Shown: positions 35,867 to 49,745 of the stretch, piece by piece
Layout: every line of letters begins with the position of its first letter
How positions within the stretch are numbered: position 1 is the first letter of the stretch
Assembly (NCBI GenBank): GCA_022393335.1
Contig: JAJEKB010020967.1
Location: 398,063-462,062, forward strand
Origin: Macrotrachela quadricornifera
Lineage: Eukaryota > Rotifera > Eurotatoria > Philodinida > Philodinidae
Reading direction: 5' to 3'
DNA: 64,000 nt
Translations under genes and position numbers: made by a program
Notes under the pieces: model-generated
The model's input: the letters and a program-made list of their open reading frames with translations, nothing else
What the model was told of the DNA's origin: nothing
Database searches by the model: none

Positions 35867-36928
35867 TCTGAATAATCAATAAAATACAAAATCTAAAAAA
35901 GAAATAAGTTCTAAAACAATTTTCAGAAGTATACATATACATATATATATATATGCAATATCTTGTTTAGTAGTATTATAGCCTTGGTAAAAAAAAAACA
36001 AAGTTGATGATGATATATTATATCATAATTAAACATAGCACAAAGATAGTCGTTGTTCTTACCATATTTGTCTTCAAATAATGTATATTTCTTTTTTTTT
36101 TCTTTTTGTTATATATCTAGTAATGTACAATCAGAAATAGATCATAGGAACAAAGAAATCTGTCAACATTGACTTGTTTGGAAGAAGAATGTAGATTGTA
36201 TTATTGAAATGTAGACAAAGTAAATAATGTCAATCAATAATGATATGACATTATATAGATAATATTTTGTTTATGTACACAATTCAGTTTTGCGTATATA
36301 ATTTTCTTTTATAAAATCAAACAATAGATATTAATACAATTAATTTGACCTTATTATTTTTAGTTTTATTATCATAATTGATATGTAAAATCTTAAAAAG
36401 AAAAAAAAGGAATGTACCATTTGTTACTATTGATGTATATAGTTTATAAGAAATAAAGGTTAAGTACTCAACTTACTGTTATTAATTGATTTGTCCAATA
36501 TCAAATCTATCATAGAAGATAGACGATCTGTTCTATATATAAGCAAAGAATTTTTTCAAGTACAATTCTCAATGATTAAAATATAGAACTATTATAAAAT
36601 CTTGTACTCTGCAATTGTGCAATAGATATATATTTGCTATTTAAATGCCAGGATGAAAATTTTTGAGAATATTTATTTTCATACAGTATATTCTTCCAGT
36701 TGGATAGACATTTATTTATCATATAAATGATCATATATAATATTCTATTTTTAACTAATAAAAAACATTATTCATTTGAAAGGATTCAGTTTATAATCTA
36801 TCTTATCATTTATTTTAAGAAATTGACTATAATAGAATCAAAAAAAGTCTTCTTTTTTTTGCAGAATTATTTTATTCTTATTAAATAAATATGATGTATT
36901 CAATAATCATTTTCTATTTTTTTCGAAT
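35867..36928. other. Intergenic region between divergent LIM and receptor genes
   Basis: AT-rich spacer between a minus-strand and a plus-strand gene; it presumably holds both promoters. No specific site can be named. Confidence 0.4.
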
Positions 36929-37912
36929 ATGTCAAATTTTAACAATATTTCATCGTCTTTAAGAACAATTCCACTTACTTTTCATTTTTGGTCTTATTTA
37001 ATTTCGGATATATTATCTCTTATTTGTTCATTATTTATTCTCTATTATCTTCTTTTTAATCGAACACTTCGTCATGCTCTTAATAATCATATCATTATTA
37101 TTCTTCTTTTTATGGGTATTATATATGAATTAACTATTATTCCATGGTCTCTTTATCGTTTTCAATATAATCGTGTTTGGATATCAACACCAATATTTTA
37201 TCTTTTTTCATTTTTTTTTGATTATGGAATTTATGCAAGTCAAATTGTATTATTTTCATGGGCAACTATTGAACGACATATACTTGTTTTTCATGATCAA
37301 TGGATATCAACGAAAAAGAAACGTTTATTTATTCATTATTTACCTATAATTATAATTTTCATCCATTGTTTTTTATTTTATACATTAGTTACTTTTGGTC
37401 CATTTTGTGAAAATTCATTTGAAGCTTTTATATCTTTGGATTTTTTTATTCCATGTGTATTTAATAGAACAGTATTAGGAACATTGGATCTTTTTATACA
37501 TCAAATTATTCCAACTTTAATTATTGTAATTTTTAGTATTACTCTTATTATTCGTATTCTAAAACAAAAACAAAAGATAAATCAAATAATTCAATGGGGA
37601 AAACATCGAAAGATGACTATTCAATTATTATCAATTTCATGTTTATATTTAATCTTTAATTCTCCATGGATCATTCTAATTTTTGCATCTCAATATGGTT
37701 TATCAGAAAGTATTACAAACATACCTCTCGTATATGTTGCATATCTTCGTGCTTATGTTATATTTCTATTTCCATTTGTATGTTGTGGATCATTATCTGA
37801 AATTCGAAGTAAATTTAAAAGATTATTACATTGGAAACGACAACATCAAATTATTGCTCCAAAACCATTGAAAATGGCACGTACATTAAATGAACGTATT
37901 ATTGATCATTAA
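36929..37912 (+). CDS. Rhodopsin-like 7TM receptor (GPCR), 327 aa
   Basis: Intact single-exon ORF from ATG to TAA with seven hydrophobic helices at about 19-42, 52-74, 92-115, 133-155, 186-209, 229-253 and 263-286. TM3 ends WATIERHILVFH, where ERH replaces the D/E-R-Y G-protein switch. TM5-6 are joined by a basic loop (KQKQKINQIIQWGKHRKM), and TM6 carries FNSPW in place of the CWxP toggle. The N-terminus has an N-glycosylation sequon (NIS), and two extracellular Cys (FCENSF, IPCVF) could form loop disulfides. The tail is short and basic. Ligand unknown. It resembles the large, fast-evolving orphan receptor sets of rotifers, with no clear vertebrate counterpart. Very AT-rich codon use. Confidence 0.85.
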   Translation: MSNFNNISSSLRTIPLTFHFWSYLISDILSLICSLFILYYLLFNRTLRHALNNHIIIILLFMGIIYELTIIPWSLYRFQYNRVWISTPIFYLFSFFFDYGIYASQIVLFSWATIERHILVFHDQWISTKKKRLFIHYLPIIIIFIHCFLFYTLVTFGPFCENSFEAFISLDFFIPCVFNRTVLGTLDLFIHQIIPTLIIVIFSITLIIRILKQKQKINQIIQWGKHRKMTIQLLSISCLYLIFNSPWIILIFASQYGLSESITNIPLVYVAYLRAYVIFLFPFVCCGSLSEIRSKFKRLLHWKRQHQIIAPKPLKMARTLNERIIDH

Positions 37913-38076
37913 TTGTAATTTTACATGTATAATAGATGTTCCATACAAAATGGCTACATTTCCTATTGTATATTTTAATCTTTAAATACGTTTTTTTAAT
38001 TCAGCACTACACAGATACATATATATTGAGAAAACTAAATATACCGCAAGAGGCAATTTACAACGAACAGTTTTTT

Positions 38077-40258
38077 TTACAGTACAAGTTCATTACAAGA
38101 TTGAATCAAAAGAAAAATTTTTTCAAATTGTTCTTGATACTTTATCATATTCAAATCATCTGATGTTAATGCATGACGACCAATATTGATAGCTTTTTTT
38201 GCATGTTGAAAAGCATCATCAATTTTGTTTAACCATTCATAAGTGATCGACATATGAAAATGTGTTTTAGCTAGATGTGGATGATTTGGTTGTAATGCTT
38301 TTTCTTGAATTTCAAGTGCATTCGAATAATTTTTCATCATCAAATGAAGAGAACTGATATAATTATATGTTATTGCTAAACGAGGATGAGTAGGTGGTAA
38401 ATATTTATGCAATAATTCAAATGCTTCGGATAGTTTTTCCTGCTCTTTTCGTACCCAATCGATGTAATTATAACGATCTACTATGACTTGATATTCGCGA
38501 GAACCTAATGATTTTGATGAATAATCAAGATACAATGTGATTACAGTATTCATTATATCAGCCATGATTGAATGAAATTGATTATCATCGATTTGTTCTG
38601 TATAAAAAAGTTTTCTTAATCTTGAATAAACTTTAATCAAATCTGTTCTAACTTCCTCAGTAACATCACTTCCATCAAGTAATTCTACACAGAATATTTT
38701 TTTTCCATGTATTCGTGCTCGTTCCCAATCATCTTTATATAATACAAAAATTTCGACTAATTGATAACGTGCTGCTTGTGCTAATTTCAAATTATTTTCA
38801 GATGTAGCCTTATCAATTATCATTTTATATAAAATAATTGCCTTATCATATTCACCCATATTTACAAGTAATTTACACAATCGCCATGTAGGATCCGTAT
38901 TGATTTGAAATGTTGAGATAATATAAGAACTAAGATCTCTACGCATATGTTCTGTTAAATGACTAAGTTGTTCATCTTTATCAGCATGAGTTAATGTTAA
39001 ATAAACATGCCAAAATTGTGATTTATCATTATCAATTACTGATTTTATTTCACCAATACGAAAGACAGTATGCATTGAAAATAGTACTTCATGTTCACTA
39101 GCTGAAAAATAACTAAGTTTATCAAGTGATGCAAATGGTATTGATGGATTAACATTCATTTCGAATAGAATAGCTACTTTTTCTGGATTTATTTGAGCAT
39201 TTTTAACAAAATTTATTGCAACTTCTTTTGATGTACTTGTTGATAAAAAATTATTGAATGAAATAAGACCATCTTGATTTTGTTTTAATCGATTAAATGC
39301 TTCATGTAACATTCTATTCAAATGGAGAAAAAAAGAAGAAATCTGTGTGAAAATTCACCTTAACTCTTTCGCCAATAAATTCAACAATAGAAAGAAGCAA
39401 ACATTCCCTCATCTTCACTTACCCTTGACCACGATAGACAGTAAATGCTTGATGATTGTTTATTGTTTTATGAAGATCTTCCAATTGTCGATGAAGATCA
39501 CAAATAAAAAAACTCATTTTAATCAAAATTTCAACATCTTGTGTACATAAAGCTCGATTTAACATTAAATAAATAAAACATTCACGTGTATACCACCACA
39601 TAGGTGATTGATTATTATAATTTTGTTCAAATTCTTCTATTATACATAGTTCTGTATTATTTTCAACATAATGAATTCGATAAAAATTAATAAATTCTTG
39701 TTTAGCTTGTTCAAATGTATTATTATTATATTCTATAATAAGTAAAACTTCTTTAAATAATTGTGAATACATAAATGATGCATCAAGATGATTAGAAATT
39801 TTTGATACTTGTGAACTAAGTGTTTGAATAGAAGTTAATTCATGTTGACAATTTTTAATATTTTCTTTAATTTGATTACAAATATCTTTAATATCTGTAA
39901 AGATTCCTTTAATTTTATAATGTTGTCGTTGTTTAGTCCATTTTTCATGTTTGAATTTTTTTAAACAAAATATATAAATTGAATCAAGTTTAGTATCATG
40001 TTCAATTAGAGGTATTAATTGTTGACCTAATGATTCAGAAACAATTAAAAAGACTTTTTCTTGTTTAATTCAATTGTTAAGAAAATGAATACATGTATCA
40101 GATGTATCAAATAATTTAATTGAATTAACAATTTGACGTAGTGTTGTAATTGATGTTTGAATATCATCATCTACCATATCTTTTCGTTTAAGTTTTGAAT
40201 CGACCCAAATTATAATAAAATTTTCAATGAAACGAACTACTTTTTGTTGATGAGTCAT
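38077..40258 (-). CDS. R-S-E ADP-ribosyltransferase with TPR repeats (two exons; one in-frame TGA)
   Basis: Exon 1 is 39423-40258 and exon 2 is 38077-39313; the 109-bp intron (GTAAGT ... AATAG) keeps phase, giving 690 codons. The N-terminal alpha/beta domain (ENFIIIWVDSK; KVFLIVSESLG; SIYIFCLKKF) is paralogous to that of the 854-aa ART. ART motifs are complete: VYRGQG with R276, FLSTSTS with S303-T304-S305, and SASEHEVLF with E352 and E354. The second half holds TPR-type helices (DKAIILYKMIID; HPRLAITYNYISSLHLMMKN; HPHLAKTHFHMSITYEWLNK), which usually bind partner proteins. Codon 63 (40070-40072) is TGA; the frame reads on cleanly after it for over 600 codons. This suggests a very young pseudogene, an allele or a sequencing error rather than a gene boundary. 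The intron splits the gene just after the catalytic Arg motif. Confidence 0.85.
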
Positions 40259-41384
40259 TGTAACTTACAAATATATCGATCGTTTATTTTTCTTTGTAAT
40301 ATAATAACTATTTTCGTATATACATATATATATCGTATTCATCAATTGATCAAAAAAAAAGGCAAAAACTAATATTTTGCTTCACTGAGCTCATCACAAT
40401 CAGCGATATATGTCAGGTATTATAAAATAATAGTATTATATGCGTTTGAAAAAAAAGCACTTCATCGATATTATAAACACACGTTTTCAGTGTATAACAT
40501 CATGTTATGCCATTGCAGCAGTTGAAAAATAGAGGGATGAAGAGAGAAGAAAAAGAAACTGTTATTTGTGTCGTGGTTTTTCTCACGCCTGCAGAATACC
40601 AAAGATATTCATTTGATTATACTGCAGTGATATATTTGCGTACTTAGTATACACTCAATTAGTTTCTCTATTGTAGCATATCTTTTCATTCTAAAAGATA
40701 AAATAGATCAATTCCTTCATATATATATATTCGATCATCAAATAAATATATTTTTTGCTAAGTAACATTGTACAACATTTTACATAAAGAAAGCGGATAT
40801 AAAAAATTTCATCATTAGCAAGAATAAAATATTTTTTTTGTATTTTGATACAATGAAGCATGAGTTAAGAGCAGTAAAAGTTAATAAAGCAAGAAAAAAA
40901 TAATAGATTATCTATTGCGAAATAAAGATATGATAGAAAATAAGCATATAATACTGATTAACATAGAATTTATCAAGTATATATAGATTATTTTTAAATT
41001 ATGATTGATTTGTAATAAATATTGTTTTGTTGGTTATCGTTTCATTGCATTTCATAATCAATCTGAACAAAGTATATTTTATATAAATTTAAAAAATTCG
41101 TTTTTCTTTTGTTTTCTTCAAGTCATTATTTGTTTCATTTGTGTGAATAATGAAGCAAAATTTAATACTCAAGATTTTTTTACAGTCTCTGAGATTAGAA
41201 AAATCTAGAAGCATCATAGATTAGTAGTTATGAGTTTGACACTTAAAAAAAATGTTTTTTTGCAATATTGAAATATGTAGATTTGTAATGAACTATCTTT
41301 GATTTTTCGATATCTAATCAAATTTTAATCTTAATCTCTAACTATAAGAAATATTCAAAAATTAAACTAATTGATCTCTTTTTT
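40259..41384. other. AT-rich intergenic region
   Basis: (AT)n runs and poly-A/T; no coding or structured repeat feature is recognised. Confidence 0.45.
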
Positions 41385-44300
41385 TTATATTAAGGAAGTA
41401 ATAAATACATTCATACTTATTTGTGTAGTATGGTTTTTTTCTTGTCGATTCAAATGATAAATGAGCGGATTAATAATAATGCCAGCTACAATTATGAGCA
41501 GTAAAATGCTAAAGAAGAAGAAACGCCATGTTGCCAATTTAAAACTAGTTCTAAATAGAAAAGCTGTAGATGATATTGAAAAAGAAATGAAAAATAATTT
41601 ACTTAGGCGCTCCAGTTATCGGTACTATATCTAAATTAATGGTAGTATTAAATAGATTTGCCGATCCGACTGTTGGATTAACAGTTTCGATAGTTGCCGC
41701 CTCCATAGTATGTGCTGGTTCGACAATGCTCGATCGCTTTTTTCGCCATTGACACATTTGAGCCAAAAGATAAATAATATTTGGACATATCCATTCGAGA
41801 ATAACACTGAGACTACCGAAGAGACCTAGTACAACAATTATTCCATAGAGTAAATTGAACTGGTAACTGTAGTTGTAGGTGTAGGTGCATGACATAGGTG
41901 AACATTGTTCAAAGTATGCTGAATAATCTAGTGTAGTCGACCAAATTTCGACGAAAAGATTATTAATAAGATTGATCATAGTAGTATTCGGTGCAAATCG
42001 ATTTGTATTTTCGAAGAGAAGTTCAGGAACATATGTACTGTAATTGTCATTAGTCATTTGATAAATAAGATTAATACATGATAAATCATAGAAACATTCA
42101 AGAGTCGAAGCAAGAAATGATTCAATTGGTGTGCATCCTAATCTGAAACCTTTGATTGGAATCATTATAGACAAATTTTCATTGATAAATACTGCTTGAG
42201 TTGAACAATTGAAATTCAATGCACATAAACATTGGTTATCATAAGTAACTGATTCAGTGAGTGCAAGTGAACCCATTATTGAAACATCTAAATTTTACAT
42301 AGAAAATCAGTTTGTAAGAAAGAAATTCATCAAAAAAATCTACTTACTAGTAGGTGTCGAAACAGTATGCCAAGAAGGAAAATAATATTTGAAATTTGTT
42401 TCATATGTTGATACAATCGCATTACCATGATTTATAACTCGAAGTAAGAAAAGAAGACGAGTCAATGTTGCAGGAGAATTTAATTTAATCTGTTCTATCT
42501 GTGAATTAATGTATGCAACAAACATTGTTTGTGGTTGAAGTTGAGTAGTAATAAATGATGATGAGAGAAATTGATTAATGGAATCATAGACTGATTGAAT
42601 AGAAAGAGAACATAAACCAGCCAGGGATTGTAGATGAGCATAAATAAAACGACGATAATCTCTATTATGGTAAGTAGAGAGATTACGAACAAGACCACCT
42701 GTGAGTTTCATTCGCCATTCATCCGAAACAAATGGACTGGAACAGACCTAATATTTATCAAAGACAAAAAAAAATCATACTTAATTATCAACTACCACCT
42801 GCTATACAGAATGTGATTTGTGACGCGATATTTCCACGAAAATGAATTTTTTTTCTTCTGTTTATATTGAGCTGATGCTAGAGGAATCATCTATGCTGCT
42901 ACAAGGATCATATGTGATACTAGAAGGATTGCCTGGGATTGATTCATGAGTTTAATTTTTTTCGTTTCAAAATTGTTCTTGTTTTTCAAATACAGTACGT
43001 CTAATTGAGCTAAAAAATTTTCTATAAATACTGATTTTTGTCAAATCTTACAACAGAAAGAAAATAGATAAGGATTTTTAAAAAGTTTCACTTATCTCAT
43101 ATGACATGCTGAAAAATTGAATTTTTAATTAAGAATAAATGAAACAACTACTATGAATTTCTCGTTTTACTTGATGAAATATGGGTTGAATTTGAAGAAA
43201 ACGATTGTATGTCGATGAGATTTGTGAACAAGGACATTGAAGTGTATCAGCATAATCAAGTAAGAGATGATTGTAGACATTGTATGATGGTTTAGCGAGA
43301 GTTTGCGTCAGAAATTGAGATTGAGTAGTAGTATAGAATATGAGAATAGTAAGACCGATGATAAGAAGAAAAATGTATAGTCGAGTAGTTATTTGACCAA
43401 GATGTTTGGCTTTTATTCGATCGATATTACTTCCAAAATATCGTGGAGGAAATATATTTAGATTGATTAATTTAGTATATAAAAGCGTAAATGGTTTCTG
43501 CAATATCATTTTGATTCGGTTACACAACGTCAGATGAACTATATCAAAAAAAAATAAACTTATTCGACACATTTTATTTGTAATTACCTTGTTGTTGTCT
43601 TGGAATCTTTAATTGTATTAAATTAAAGACAAATTTAACAATTAATGGTGTGATTAAGCGTAGTATAACAGTAAGACCACTTATTACTGCTACCAATGTT
43701 ATTAGTATTTCAATGACTTTCATTGAATATACTGTGTCAGAATATGTACAATAAATCGGTGCACATTTTTCATAATAACGATTGAAAGATGGCAATAAAT
43801 TCCATTGTTCAATCATCATTTGTTGTATTATGGTTTGAAGAGGAACATTCGGTGGAAATCTGCTTAACATCTGGTCATAAACGAGGGGATCAATATTGAA
43901 CATTAGCATAGGTATACCTAACGTAGTATATGCATCCTTGATGAAGTAATATAGAACTGACAGACAAGAATTTGAATATAAACATTCAAGCGTTGAGAGA
44001 TGAAGAGAATCAGTTGCAAAACATCCTTTTACCATACCTGGTATCGTATAGGAAGCGGTAGATATGTTACCACTTACCTGTGCCATTAGCCGATTAGAAA
44101 TGATAATCGGACTCTGACACAAAGGATTAATAGCACAAATACAATCGGTTGATTGATTATTGCCATAGGACACACCAGTTAAACGAAATGATAACTAAAT
44201 AGAAAAAGAAATCTTGTTTTATTATCTGTAAGATACGAAAAGTATGGCATTCTGTTCTTAGATTTGAAGTATGATATAATCAAAAACAACTTTTTTTTTC

Positions 44301-46973
44301 TTCGTCCGTTTTTTAAAGCTTTTATCGATTTAATATAGAAATATTTTATTATTTTTACGTTCTCATTTAAGTTATTGAACTGATTATAAGTGGAGATCAG
44401 TCACAATAATAACATACCGTTGGCGGTTGATTAGTACTCGCACTTGTCTTAATATTAAATACTGAATATCCATTATTATCATCTGGTATTGTAAAAGGTT
44501 GATTAACATGAGTAAAAAGATTCATCATATCGATAAGAAGATTAAAATTGGTAATTAATGATTGAATAAATGGACTGAAAATTGTATTTAATTCATTATT
44601 GAAATCAATTTCAGTAAGAACATTTGAAGTAACAAATAAACGCATATTAAAATGTTGAATACCATCATCAATTGTTTTTCTTGATAATTGACATAAGGTA
44701 GATAAAAGTCGAAAATGTCGAGCATCCATACCATACCATTGCGTTAATTTGAATAAATTCATCATAGAAATCCATGATTCACTAACAAAATTACTTGAAC
44801 AAATTTGATGTAAATTTGGAGATAATGTGGTGAATGTAGAATAAGGTATTGATGCAGTTGAACAAGGACATTTAAGTGTATTTGGATACAATTTTTGTAG
44901 ATTTTTATATGTAGTTAACGAAGGATTTGATAAAGTCATTGTTGCTGTTGTGCTTGTTTGAATATTTATCGAAAAAAATACAAGAAGAGTGACAATTGAT
45001 CCTTAGATAATACGAAAAAAAAAAGTTAAGTCGATAACTATGATAAACTTTTGAACAGTTGGTAAATACTCAAATTTCTATATAGTTCAAATAATGTAAT
45101 ATTATTTCTAACTCGCTTTTTAATTCAGAATCCTATAGTCTGCAAATAAATATATAAACTCATACCTATTAGTAAAATCAAAAAAATATACGTTGTAATA
45201 CATTGTTGTTTGATATCAATTGCTGTCTGATTATTGATCGATTTAAACATATTCAACGTTTTTGCCCAACGAGCAAATCTTCGTATACATGTTACATTAT
45301 GCACTATAAACAGAAGTTTTATTTAAATATTCGTTAGAAATGAAAACATACTTGTGTTAGCATTTGCATTATTTGGACGTCGGATGATTTTGTATGAAAT
45401 ATTGATTAATAGAATAGTGATAGAACGAAGTATAATAACGATACCACCGTAGAGACATAAGAAGAGACTGATCGCATAAGGAAAATTATCATGGTTTGTT
45501 TCAGTATATGAACAAGACATTGGTGCACATTCGCTAAAATATCTTGAATAGCTGGTCTTTGTTGACCATGTTTCAACTAACAAAGTAGTTAAACGATCTT
45601 TTAAAGGTATATTTTGCTGGCTCGAGGATGGAAGAAGAGTTATCATTCTAGTCAAGTTTATCTAAATAAAAAAAAAGTATGAGATTACAAAAAAAATATT
45701 AGTATTATATATACTTGATTGATAGATGGAAAATAATTGGCAAGAAGTACAAGACAACTCATATTATATAGACAATCAAATGTGCTTGCTAGAATTGCAT
45801 CTAATGGAGTACATCCTCCGAAAAATCCCTGGACCATTGCAGAAGCATTTGGTTGAAAATAAGGAGGATTTCTAGGCCAATACTGATGATAACGAGAATA
45901 GTCATCGTACGATAATGAATAAAATCCAGCAGGAGCTATTGCATTTACCACATCACAGTTTGAGATTGTGTTAGAATTGATAGTAGTATCTTTATCAATG
46001 TATGATGTTGGACGTACAAAAGTCGCATTTTGTAGTGTAGAACGATATGTATAAACAATTGCATTTGTATTGAGAGCCGATATAAGAGAGTTTGATCGTG
46101 TTGTTGTTTGAAGGAATTGAAGAATTAAATTGAACTGCTGCAACGTGCTTCTCTGTGTAAGTGTAATTATTTCAATAATCCGCGATTGAATTTCATTTTC
46201 TGAATGAAGTGTAATAGTGACAAGTTGTTTATTAAGCAGATTAATTTGAGCTTTAGCAACCGCAGTTTGGCTGAGGAGACAAAGAGCAGCAAGGAGTTCA
46301 AACTAAATTATTTCTATCAGAAACTTTAATTAACACATTAAAATTAACATACCTGATAACTAGCTGTCGTCCGAAAGTCCATGACAAAGTATACACTTGC
46401 ATATGGTATATAAAGTGCATGAATCCATTCTTCGGTAATAAAAATACTTGAACATATAGGATGAAACGAGATCGTATTAGAAACAAAGGTACTGTAAGGT
46501 ATACTGGTTCCCGAGCATGGACACGAGAGTGTTTCACCATATTTAAGAAGAAGTTGATTGTACACGGATAAAGTAGGATTTATGACAGCGATTGTTCGAC
46601 TTTCTGATTTGATGAAAGCGATAAAGAGTATATTGTAGAAGATTACTAAAAACAAAAATAATAGATTTATAAGATATTTTCATAAAAACATATTCATGAA
46701 TGACATTAGTTAGTATCTATTACAATAAAATAATGAAATTCCTCAAAACTTGTCATTTGCAAAACATCATCTATTTTCAATCTAAACCATCTTATTCTAC
46801 TTACAAATAAGAAGAGGAATATATAAACGAGTAGCATATCGTTGATGTCTAATAATGATGGCTCGATCTCTTATTTCACCATTTTCATTGCCATATTCAT
46901 CTTCATCAGAAATAAAAACATTATAATCATGTATTTTTTTTCCAAGCCAACGAAATAAATTTCGAACGTTCAT
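41385..46973 (-). CDS. Tri-modular Cys-rich membrane protein, 1,435 aa, eleven exons
   Basis: Exons (minus): 46805-46973, 46353-46645, 45715-46302, 45352-45661, 45166-45303, 44418-45001, 43588-44194, 43171-43538, 42348-42747, 41603-42287, 41385-41550. All ten introns are GT-AG and phase-consistent; most are 48-300 bp. Three units share one plan: basic cytosolic start, TM, ectodomain, TM. Shared ectodomain motifs are CPCS..(I)(P/S).Y..F, CSS.F(V/I) (units 1 and 2; CSSPFV in 3), ST(F/L)(D/E)C(L/F)Y..SC(L/I), and (Y/F)(S/E).C(A/S)P..C(T/S)Y just before the second TM. Predicted TMs lie near 48-68, 412-436, 482-508, 848-878, 948-966, 1297-1325 and 1389-1409. The start could instead be at 47054. 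Unit boundaries fall at splice junctions, so three ancestral genes may have fused by tandem duplication. Family not recognised; a receptor or channel-like role is only a guess from topology. Confidence 0.8.
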
Positions 46974-48412
46974 TTTAATAATAAAAATAAATCGTTGAAT
47001 CTTAATTAAAAATTGATAGGCTGTGTATATGAAGATCTTTAGAGAAAAATTCAAAAGATTGAGAGTGGGTTATGGATGATTTCAAGTTTAGAACTAAGCT
47101 TTTTCTTAAATTATGAAATTAACTATTCTGTTTCTCTCTTAAAAATAAAAAAGGATATTTTATTTTATACGAAAAACATTTGGAGAGAATATATAAATGA
47201 AATGTATATGAAAACTTATTTCAGTTATCTTGATATTGATTTAATTTCTTTTCTTTCAGTAATATATACTTACTTCAAAATCGTCTATCTATAGTGTTGA
47301 TATTTTTTAGACTTTCCTACATTTACAATTGTGTGTTTTCAAATGACTGCAAGTATTAAATAGTATAGAAAGAATAGACGAGAAAATAAAAGGAATTTAT
47401 TCATTGGTTAAAATTATGTCTCCTATATACAATTCTATTTTAATGAGTATTTAGCAAAGTGGAATGGAGAGTTGGATAGAAGCTTTTTCATATAAGCAAT
47501 ATTGTATATTCTAATGAACGTCTGGAGAAAAAAAAATAATTATTTGAAAGTTTCATTTGAGTAAAAAAAAAATGAACTTTGAGGAGGCTGATTAGAAAAG
47601 TTTTTTTTATAGAATAAAGAATGTTTTCAGTTTAGAATTTCCAACAATAAATTTTGTATTTTAAGTTCATATTTTTTATTCTTTCTATTTGTCTTATATT
47701 ATTCTTTTAATTAGTTTTTTTTTAATAATATAATGGAAAATGGTATTCACTTTAACTTTTATTTATTTCTTGTAGTCATTCTTCTCTAAGGATATTTTAT
47801 TTTTCACTTTTAAGAGTTTCTTTTACAACGTTTTTTCTTTTTCTCATTAGTGGAATTATACATCGTAGGATTGTTTATCTCAGAACAGTTTTTACAATTG
47901 ATTGAATTGAATAAGTTTATGTCTTTTTTTGTAAATTAACCAATTGATCAAATTACATACTAAAAAAGATAATTTAATAACAAAAACAATAATCAATGAT
48001 GTTTTTAATTAATAGAATTCAATATTTAACTTCAAACTGTGTAGTAATCGTGTTTTATTTAGAAGAAAATCATGAAATTGATTCGGTTTAACAAGACTTT
48101 TTCTGCGTTTGAAGATGTTAAAACAATCGTATAATGCAAAAGACAATAATAGTTGTTTTATATTCTATATTCTGAATAAGAAGTGAAAGAGATTGATAAA
48201 AGACAACTCATGAATAGCTTGCATTCGTTTTAAAATGTTATTAAATAAATTCTGTATTATATGTTATTCATAATGTCTAAACGTGTAATAAATGATAAAG
48301 AGAAAATTTTTTTTGTTCAAATAATTCTACTATAATATGATCATTGATATTAATTAATAAAGTAAAAATGAAATTATTTAAGAATGATTGATGAAATCTA
48401 GATACAGGTGTT
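46974..48412. other. AT-rich non-coding region upstream of the membrane-protein gene
   Basis: Poly-T/A-rich sequence; the frame at 47076-47294 is low-complexity. No gene is seen. Confidence 0.45.
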
Positions 48413-49269
48413 TTTTTTGTAATAGTTTTTTTTTGCCATGGAAAGCAGTTACAAAGTTAATATTTCTATGGATGACTCATCAGTAGCTATACTATACGTT
48501 CATTATGCAGAAGTGTGAGTTTTTTTTCTTTTCAATACATATATACTGAATCATGACACCAACGAGTGAATTAAAAAAATTATGATATCTCGATATTACA
48601 TGACTGGAACAGAGGCATACGATCTGCTCGTGTTATTCATTAGAAAACAGATATTCCACGAAGTACTATCTATTGCAATATCAACAAATTGAAACAAACA
48701 AATTCATCTAAACATCGAGGTAGAAATGTTCGACCGCGTGTATTTAATGGAATAGAAAAATACCTATTGATCAGTATATTCGATGCAACAATGGAATAAC
48801 CCTTAAAGAAATAAAAGTAAAATTATCAAGAACGTATCATTCATTAGTGTCCACAATAACAATACAACGTCATCTTCATGAATATGGTTATAGGTGTGTT
48901 TTACCAAAAAGTACTCATATGTTAAAACCTGAAGATGAACAACGGCATGTTCAATGGACTAAACATCCCAAGTCGAACTTGCCCTATCGGATCCTGTAGG
49001 ATCCGACACTTTCCGATAGCCGGATCCGACAGCAGGAAATTGTCGGATCTAACGAAATCCGATGAAATCCAACTGCCAGAAACCACTGGATCCAATGAAA
49101 CTAATGATAATATATAATGTATATTTATAAATATTATTTTTCTTATTATAGATAATTATTTTCATTATTTAATAACAAAGTAAGTATAACTTATTTTTTC
49201 TAAATATTATGTTCTTTATTTTAGATTATATTAATATTTAAACTTAATGTAAGTTTTACTTATTATTAT

Positions 49270-49712
49270 AAATACAAGTAACGCTTGTCTGAAGACTCGC
49301 TCAGCTCTTTCTCATAGAAATCGTGTTTCTAAATTACCGCCAAGCTATTCATTGATAAAATTTTAAAAAATCGAAGTCAGATTCAAGTTTATGGACATTA
49401 ACGGCCGTTGACCAGACTTCATAAAAACAAATGCTTTTTGTTAGAAATTTGTTGTTTGTTTAAAAAATTGATCGTCGAAAAAATTTCGAAAAGCTAACAT
49501 CAGGTTTGGATTCCTCGACCCCGATTACCCTTCGGTCAACCCTTATAAAAAAAATTTTTTTTGTAAAAAAAGTGATCCTTTGTGTAAAAAATTGATTCTC
49601 AAAAAAATTTTAAAAAACTAACATCAGATTCGAGTTCCTCGACCCCGATTACCCTTTGGTTAAGTTTTATGGAAAATATCAATAGAATGTTTTTTTGACT
49701 TCGTGCGGACAT

Positions 49713-49745
<33 letters not shown>

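Noticed and set aside
25822..40072. Selenocysteine or stop-codon recoding at the in-frame TGAs
   Set aside because: No SECIS-like structure was recognised, the affected families do not use Sec, and transposon relics show the same lesions.
41385..46973. Assignment to DEG/ENaC or another named channel family
   Set aside because: Only topology and Cys richness are similar; none of the family's defining motifs can be shown. Left as unknown.
47076..47294. 72-aa plus-strand ORF upstream of the membrane-protein gene
   Set aside because: Composition is poly-Phe/Ile/Tyr from an AT-rich stretch, with no motif.
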